From Delphinus delphis (lineage: Eukaryota; Chordata; Mammalia; Artiodactyla; Delphinidae): a DNA stretch of 64,000 nt. Positions 36,416 to 44,100 of the stretch are shown one piece after another. How positions within the stretch are numbered: position 1 is the first letter of the stretch; each line of letters starts with the position of its first letter. The stretch is from NCBI RefSeq assembly GCF_949987515.2, contig NC_082694.2, positions 15,493,958 to 15,557,957 of the forward strand, in the 5' to 3' direction. Below the pieces are notes generated by a model, which searched no databases, was not told where the DNA came from, and saw only the letters and a program-made list of their open reading frames with translations. The position numbers and the translations under genes were made by a program.

Positions 36416-37630
36416 GGAGCCAAATCTTAATCAGAGAAGGCGGTGCCACTGGCGTCAGAACAAGAGGAACCAGGGACCCATCCCAGGGACCATGAGGCAG
36501 ACGTCCTCACCCCTGCCCCAGGCCAGGTCAGCTTGGTCTACGGCTGGCTTTTTGTGTTTTCTTTATTTTTTTCCCCCGTGGATGGCAGCTCTCAAGGGTG
36601 TGGAGACACTGACCCCTCTTTGAGGATTTGATAGGAGCCATGGACCCACTACCCAGAAAACCCCACAGAACACACAGTTTTGTGTCCAGTGTGGTGGCTC
36701 TGAGACAATGCCATGCGTCCACCTCCATGTCGCTTTCCCCTGGGCACACGGGCACATGAGGTCCCCCAGCCCTCCCGCGGTTAAGTGGGACAGTGTGATG
36801 GAATCCTGGCCCGTGAACTGGAGGCAGAAATGAAGGCCACTCCCAGGCCTGACCCCCAACTCTCCCCTCCCTCTCTCCCCCTCTTTCTCTCTGTGCCCTG
36901 CTGGCCAGATGCGGAGGATCCAGGGGAGGACCCCGAGCCCTGGGGGACAGAAGAGCAGGCAGAGGGAGGGGCCTGGGCTCCTGAGTGACTGCGTGGACCA
37001 GAGCCTCACCTCCTGAGCCAGTCTGCTCTGTGCTGTGAGAAGGAAGCAGGGGCCATGGGAAGCCCCCGTGACAGCACTTAGACACCCTGACCGACACCCC
37101 CAGAGGCAGCCATCCGCAGACCCCGCCCCCTGCAGCGCGGGCCGCCCTGAGTGTGCCCTGTGCGGCTCCTTTGTTTACCACTCACTAAACTACAAGCACC
37201 TCCTGTCCCACCTTCTTGGGCGGAATACAAGTCATGGGGTCCCCATCTTTGTCACACGTTTACACGCCACACTCTTGGTCATACCAGCCAGGGCTTGAGG
37301 CCAACAGAAACTGCTCGAGTCCTTGTGTGACTTTGAGGGAGTCCCTGGGCCATCCTGAGTCCATCGGTGCTGGTCCCCACCCTGCCCGCGCCCGTGAGCT
37401 TCCACTGGAGAGGGCACCCCAGGACTCAGCCACGCTGGTGGCCATGAGCCAACGCCCGACTCGCTGCTCTCGGCCCTCCCGTCTGCCCCTCGGGGGTGGT
37501 GAGCTTGTCCTTGGGTGTGCGTTGTTTCAGGGGGGCCTGGCCTGGCAGCTTCAGAGGCTTCTTCCTCCTGAACGGAAAGGATAAGGGGAGGGGGGGCGGG
37601 GTAGGTGGCCTTGGAGGGTTCCCAGTCTGC
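36416..37630. other. GC-rich region upstream of SFTPB, no gene recognised
   Basis: The 217-codon minus-strand open frame (36528-37181) has low-complexity composition and no domain. The SFTPB-like upstream region starts at about 37630. Confidence 0.4.
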
Positions 37631-37636
37631 CCCTCC

Positions 37637-37700
37637 GGTGCTTGCCCTGGGTCAAGAGGCAGGCAGGAAGCTCTTCAGAGCAATTGCTCCAGAGCAGAGG
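37637..37700 (+). promoter_or_regulatory. Candidate upstream NKX2-1 enhancer of SFTPB
   Basis: About 400 bp upstream of the start site, the stretch beginning gcttgccctgggtcaagagg resembles, from memory, the human SFTPB distal enhancer with clustered NKX2-1 sites. One CAAG core is present (gtcaagagg, near 37651). The two following positions read cttcagagc and gctccagag, where I recall CAAG cores in human. Assignment rests on recalled similarity and position. Confidence 0.45.
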
Positions 37701-37966
37701 AGGGCTGAGAGGCCTGGGGGAGAGACGGGAGTTGAGGGGAGTCACCCTGGCTGCCCCGGTCCTGCCTCAGTTTCCCTTCCATAACCCAGAGAGATGGGAC
37801 CAGATGTGAAGGCTCAAGAGCCCCCTGGTTGGAGGGAGTCCAGGCCCATGGGGGATAGGATGTGGCTGTGCAGGGGTTCCCAGGGGAGCAGGACATCAGG
37901 CAGGAGCCAGGGTGGGGTGGGGGCTGGCAGGAGTGTCACTGCTGGGAAGAGGAGGGGATCAAAGCA

Positions 37967-38090
37967 AAGCACCTGGAGGGCCCTCCAGGGCAAAGGCAAA
38001 CACTGAGGTCACGGCTGCTCCCACAGGGCTCTGTTCCCACACCCCAGCCCCCAGCTATAAGGGCCCCACCCCAGGCAGGGTGTCCACACT
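37967..38090 (+). promoter_or_regulatory. SFTPB: SFTPB proximal promoter with TATA box
   Basis: TATAAG at 38056-38061 lies about 30 bp before the expected start site. The block around 37970-38012 (cacctggaggg, then caaaggcaaacactgaggtc at 37991-38010) resembles, as recalled, the human SFTPB promoter segment bound by NKX2-1 and FOXA factors. The gcaaaca core fits a forkhead site. Binding itself is inferred from the family, not shown by the sequence. Confidence 0.7.
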
Positions 38091-38101
38091 GTGGAGAAGC
38101 C

Positions 38102-38165
38102 ATGGCCATGTCGCACCTGCTGCCGTGGCTGTTCCTGCTGCCTGCGCTCTGTGGGCCGGGCACTG
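38102..38165 (+). CDS. SFTPB: SFTPB coding exon 1: signal peptide
   Basis: Encodes residues 1-21 and the first base of codon 22. A short start (MAMSH) is followed by a Leu-rich hydrophobic stretch and CGPGT, as in other SP-B signal peptides. The donor is G|GTGAG. With a TATA box at 38056 the 5' UTR would be only about 15 nt, which is short like that of the human gene. Confidence 0.93.
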
Positions 38166-41100
38166 GTGAGTCTCCCCAGCCTCTCCTTACCCCACTCGTC
38201 ACCCCGGGGCCAGGTGTGGAGGGGGCACCACGACCTCCTCCACCACTTACTGAGCTCTGGCTCTGTCCCACGCATTATCCTCAGCCTGTACCTTGTCCTA
38301 GTTTTAAAGATGAGGAGGTTTTTTTTGTTTTGTTTTCATTTGTTTTACGGTACGCGGCCCTCTCACTGTTGTGGCCTCTCCCGTTGCGGAGCACAGGCTC
38401 CGGACGCGCAGGCCCAGCGGCCATGGCCCACAGGCCCAGCCACTCGCGGCATGTGGGATCTTCCCGGACTGGGGCACGAACCCGTGTCCCCCGCATCGGT
38501 AGGCGGACTCTCAACCACTGTGCCACCAAGGAAGCCCGATGAGGGGGTTTTGACTCAGAGAAACTCCAGGGCTTGTCCAAGGTCGCACAGCTGGCAGGCA
38601 CTATAGCAGGTAGAACACAGAGCCGTCCGACTCCAGCATGTTTAACAGCCATGCGTCCCAGTAAAATTGGGTTTGGAGGTTGGGTGAGGCCAGGGTGCCA
38701 GGTGTGGCTCGGATCCCAAGGTTGCTCTGGCCCCAAACAGCAGCTGTCGGGACCACCTCATCCCCGGCCTGCGCCCAAGGCCCCGAGTTCTGGTGCCAAA
38801 GCCTGGAGCAAGCATTGCAGTGCAGAGCCCTAGGGCACTGCCTGCAGGAAGTCTGGGGACATGTGGAAGCTGTGAGTACCACCCAAGGATGTACCGAGAC
38901 CAAAGGTCTTGGGATAGAGGGTCCTGGGTAGGCTCTGGATGGGATTGGAGTCCCTGTAGGGGATGGGAGGGGATGGGATAGGATGGGATGTGATGGGATG
39001 TGTTGGGGGGGAAGGGATGGGATGGGTTGGGGGGGGAGGGATGGGATGGGTTGGGGGGGAAGGGATGGGATTGATGGGATGGGATGGGATGGGATGGGTT
39101 GGGGGGGAAGGGATGGGATTGATGGGATGGGATGGGATGGGTTGGGGGGGAAGGGATGGGATGGGTTGGGGGGAAGGGATGGGATTGATGGGATGGGATG
39201 GGATGGGATGCAAGGGGATGGGATAGGATGGGATGTGATGGGATGGTTTGGGGGGGAAGGGATGGGATGGATGGGATGGGATGGGATGGGGCAGGATGGG
39301 TTGTGATGGGATGGGTTGGGGGGAAGGAATGGGATTGATGGGATGGGTTGGGATGGGATGGGATGGATGGGATGGGATGGGATGGGATGGGATGGGATGG
39401 GATGGGACAGGATGGGATGTGATGGGATGGTTTGGGGGGGAAAGGATGGGATTGATGGGATGGGTTGGGATGGGATGGGATGGGATGGGACAGGATGGGA
39501 TGTGATGGGATGGGTTGGGGGGGAAGGGATGGGATTGATGGGATGGGATGGGATGGGATGGGATGGGATGGGACAGGATGGGATTGATGGGATGGGTTGG
39601 GATGGGATGGGATGGATGGGATGGGACAGGATGGGATTGATGGGATGGGTTGGGATGGGATGGGATGGATGGGATGGGACAGGATGGGATTGATGGGATG
39701 GGTTGGGATGGGATGGGATGGATGGGATGGGACAGGATGGGATTGATGGGATGGGTTGGGATGGGATGGGATCGTGGGCAGTTGCCTGTGTCTTGGAGCA
39801 CCCCATCAGCCTCAGCCACCTGAGCTGGGAGCATGGCCTCCACTCATGTGCCCCAAATTGGGGCCCTCTCCTCAGGCTGACCTGTGCCAGGAATGTGAGG
39901 ACATCACCCACTTTCTCATCAAGATGGCCAAGGAGGTCATTTCCCAGGTAATGAGGCCCAGACCCTGGACTGAAGCTTGGGGATTAAGAGAAAGAGAAGC
40001 GGTTAGCCCCATAAAGGAGGCGTCTCCAGCTTGGGGGTGATCCCAGGTACCTCCTGGCCGGGAGAGGGCTCTGGAGGTGAGCTCAGCAGCACAGCCAGAG
40101 ATGGTCTTTCCTGAGGGGAGCAGCCACGTCTGCGCCCAAGTGTGCGGCTCACTAGCACCCTCCCAACTCCAGGGCCCTGGGCGAAGGTGGCCATTCGGGT
40201 GGGCGATGGCCCCGTGTCCAGGGGCTCAGGCGGGGCAGACCTCAGAGAGGCCAGGCTGACAGTCCCCTCTCCCGCCTGCCTCCCAGGACACGATACGGGA
40301 ATTCCTGCAGCACAAGTGTGACATCATCCCGCTGAAGCTGCTGGGGTCCCAGTGCCAGCTCATGCTGGACACCTACTTCCCACTGGTCATCAGCCACTTC
40401 CAGAGCCACATGGTGAGGCCCTCCTGCCTCGCCTCCATCCTGCCTCCTGCACAGCCTTCACGCCCTCCCTGTCCCTGAGTTACCCCCGCACGTGGCAGCC
40501 CACCCCCTGCCCACACGGGGTGCAGGAAACTCAGTGCTCCTCAGCCTGTACCCAGGTGACAGCGCCTCCCATTCAGCTGTACACGGTGGGCCTGCACGCT
40601 CTCAGGCACCGGCACACACCCTCGAACCCTTCGCACAAACACTCGGCCACACACTCACTGCACACAGTCTTACGCAACACCTACGCCGTCTACACGCTCA
40701 CACGACAAACGCACTCTCACGTACTTACACTCACTCATTCTCACAAACAACCACGCTCACACTTGTTCACACACATCCCCAGACACGTGTCCCAAAGTCC
40801 CCACTTGACCCCCTCTCTGCCTTTGGTCTCCTCTCCCACCCCAACAGAGTCCTAAACCACAGCCCCAAACCAGCCTGCTTCCCCCATTCCAGGCCTAAAG
40901 GCAGTTACCTGGTGCCTGGGTCCTTGAGCCAGACGGAGGGGGAGTGGGGTCCCCTCCCCCGTCCCAATCACCTTCTCACCCTGCGTTGTGCCCTAGAACC
41001 CGAAGGCCATCTGCGGGTCCTTGGGCCTGTGCAAACGCGGGCAACCAGAGCCAGGGCAGGAGCCAGAGCCATCAGGCCCCCTGCAGGACAAGCTGGTCCT

Positions 41101-44100
41101 CTCCATGCTGCCTGGGGCCCTCCAGGAGAGGCCCGGGCCGCAGACACAGGTGAGATGGAGATCCAGAGAGCGAGGGCCATGGCCGAGGCCCTGGATCACT
41201 TGGCCTGGGAGGGGCAGCGTTGGGAAGGGGACCAGCAGCTCCAGGCAGGGCCTACGGCACAACCAGGAGGCGGGGACACGGAAGGGGAGGCGAGTCGGGC
41301 GAGGCAGAGCCCGGAGGAGCCTTCTGTCCAGCTTGCCTCCAGCGCGCTTCTCTCCCCCAGGATCTCTCCGAGCAGCGGTTATCCATTCCCATGCCCCTTC
41401 CCTTCTGCTGGCTCTGCAGGAATATGATCAAGCGGATCAAAGATAAGATTCCCAAGGTGAGGCATCCGGGGCCACGAGGCCGCCCACACCTCCGCTTCCC
41501 CCCACCCCTCCTCATACGCCCACCAGGGGCCAGCTGGCTGCATTGTCCCCACCCAAGGGACCCTGGTACTCAGGCTGGGCCTGGTAGGTGCCAGGCCTAG
41601 GGCCTGTTCAACGACTGTGGGGGATTCCTTGGCGGTCCAGTGGTTAGGACTCGGCACTTTCACTGCCGTGACCCAGGTTCAATCCCTGGTCCGGGAAACT
41701 AAGCTCCCTCAAGCCACGGGGGAGAAAAAAACAAACAGAAATAAAACCACTGTGAGGCCCCGACTGTGTGCCAGGTACTATGCCAGGTGTCAAAGTACAG
41801 AAAAGAATCTCAGTCATCTTTGTAGAAACGGTTCTTTCATTTTACAAAAGGAGAATTTCCGCAGATGGACACTCCATCCCTGCCTGCCCCAAACCTGGGG
41901 TCTTCCAGACCTGTAGTGACCATCACCCAACGGCCCTGCCCTGAAATGGGGCCCAAGTGAGGAGATGCCCTGCCCTGTCGGTCCTTCCAGATGAGGGCAT
42001 CCCCACCCTCCTGAGTTTACGTTGTGGTGGGAGAGATTTCTTTTAGGTAGTGGTTAGTTCAGAGCAGAGAATTAAAACAGATGAGGGGAGGGACAGTGAT
42101 CGGGGAGGAGGTTTAGGATGGTCGTCAGGGGGCATCTCTGAGGAGGTGATGGCTAAGCTGAGGCCTGGAGGATGACAAGGACCGACAGGCCAAGGGCCTC
42201 GAGCAGAACGAGCTTGGTCAGCTGTGTGGCTGCCTCAGGTGGGCTCCGGGAGAGTGGTCGGCGGGCCTGGGAGAAACACCGGAGCCAAGTGAAGGAACGC
42301 TGGGCCTTCTTCTGAACACCGTTCACAGCTGTGGAAGGGTTTCAGGCAGGGGGAGGCCGTGACTGGATTTACACTGCAGCAAGATCGAGCTCCTAGTTTG
42401 AAGCATGAATTGGGCGGATGGGAGCGAATAATGAGAGTGAGGAGATGATTGCAGAAATGGGGGGGTGGAGCTAGGAGGGGGACTGGGGACGTGTCTGGAA
42501 CGGGGGCTCTGCAGGACTCAGCGATGGATGGGACCTGGGGAGTGGGGACGAGAGAGGAATCGGCAGTGACGCTACGGACTTCGGCTTGAGCCGTGGGTTC
42601 TCTGGAATGGCCCCAGCTGAGATGAGTAGATTTGAGAAGAAACAGGTCTGGGCAGAAAAATCATGAGTTCTCTCCTGGCCGTGCAATACTCCTGTGCAAC
42701 AGGCAAGAGGAGGCGACAAGTAGGCAGCCAGATCCCCCAGCCAGGTCCAGAGACATCAGTCCGAGAGGCGAGGCTACGGACAAGATTGAAATCCAAGGGA
42801 ACAGTTGGGATCATACAGGGAAGTGGTGTGGACCAGGTCGAGGGGAAGGAAGCCCAGTCCAAGCAAAGGGAAACACCAGAGAAAGAACCTGAGGAGGGAC
42901 AGCCAGGGAGGTGGGGACACCACGGCATGAGGGTCACAGAGGCTGAGAGAAGAAAGCATTTCAGCAAGGAGGGAGCAGTCATCGGGCCCCAGAGCTGCTG
43001 AGGGATTGACAACACATGCCCAGGGGGATGCTGTGACCTTGAGAGCTGTTTTGGAGGAGTTACGGGGACCAAAGTGTAGCATTGAGTATTGACAACTCTT
43101 TCATGACGTTTTTCTGGGAAGGGGAGGGGAGATGGGTGAGACTCTTTTTAAAAGTTATTTATTTATTTGTTTGTTTGTTTGTTTGTTTGTTTATTGGCTG
43201 CTCTGGGTCTTAGTTGCGGCTCACGGGATCTTCGTTGCCGCGTGCAGGATCTTCGTTGCGGTGTGCAGGATCTTTAGTTGTGGCATGCGAACTCTTAGTT
43301 GCAGCATGTAGGATCTAGTTCCCTGACCAGAGATAGAACTCAGGCCCCCTGCATTGGGAGCACGGAGCCTTAGCCGCTGGGCCACCAGGGAAGTCCCGGG
43401 GTGAGGCTTTTTAATGAGAGAAGCTATTTTAGCGTGTTCACATGCTAAGAGACCAATGGGCAGGAGGGAATAGCAATGAGGCAGGACAGAGAGGGGGATG
43501 CAGAGGTGAAGCACGTGTGCAGGTGGGGGCAGGGTGGACCCAATGCACAAGGAGATGGGCCAGCTTTTGACAGAGCAGGGATACCTCGTCAGAGCAGGAG
43601 GGGAGGCCGAGTGTGGGATCTGATGCAAGCAAATGGGTACATTTGGTGAGATGTGCCATTTAGAATGTGTCACATCCCAGAGAAGTACACGTCCCTCTGC
43701 CCTACTCCTTCCTCGGCCTTTCTGGTGCTAGGGGACAGCGGAGTGTTGCAAGCAGGAGCAGGGCCCAGGCCAGCCTGCCGCATATAGGTTCTTTTATTTT
43801 TAATTGAGGTATTGTTGATGTACAGTATTATACATTACAGGTGTACAATATAGTGATTCACAAAACTTTGAAAGGTTATATGCCATTTATAGTTATTATA
43901 AAATATCGGCTATATTCCCTGAGATGTGCAATATGTCCTTGTAGCTTATTTCATGCATGTAAGTTCTTGGCTGTATGAATAAGGTGCGGAGGGATGAGCG
44001 TGCCTGCCGCCTCTCTCCTTGCCACTCAGCTGGGAGGTTGTGTTTGGAATCAAGGGTGAGGTGGGGAAATTCCTGGCTTCCCCCAGGGACTCCTGAAACC

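Noticed and set aside
36528..37181. 217-codon minus-strand open frame upstream of SFTPB
   Set aside because: Low-complexity Pro/Gly/Arg-rich composition without a domain; an overlapping frame is also open.
38963..39693. Plus-strand open frames rich in Met-Gly-Trp-Asp
   Set aside because: Also products of the ATGGG repeat; no function is implied.
38601..39911. Long minus-strand open frames (436 and 337 codons) with Pro-Ser-His-Pro-Ile repeats
   Set aside because: They are translations of the intron 2 pentamer array. A stop-free pentamer repeat stays open in all frames, and the sense strand carries SFTPB exons on both sides.
40492..41427. 311-codon plus-strand open frame crossing SFTPB exon 5
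   Set aside because: Out of frame with the SFTPB protein; it runs through intron 4, exon 5, intron 5 and exon 6. The spliced SFTPB reading explains the conservation.
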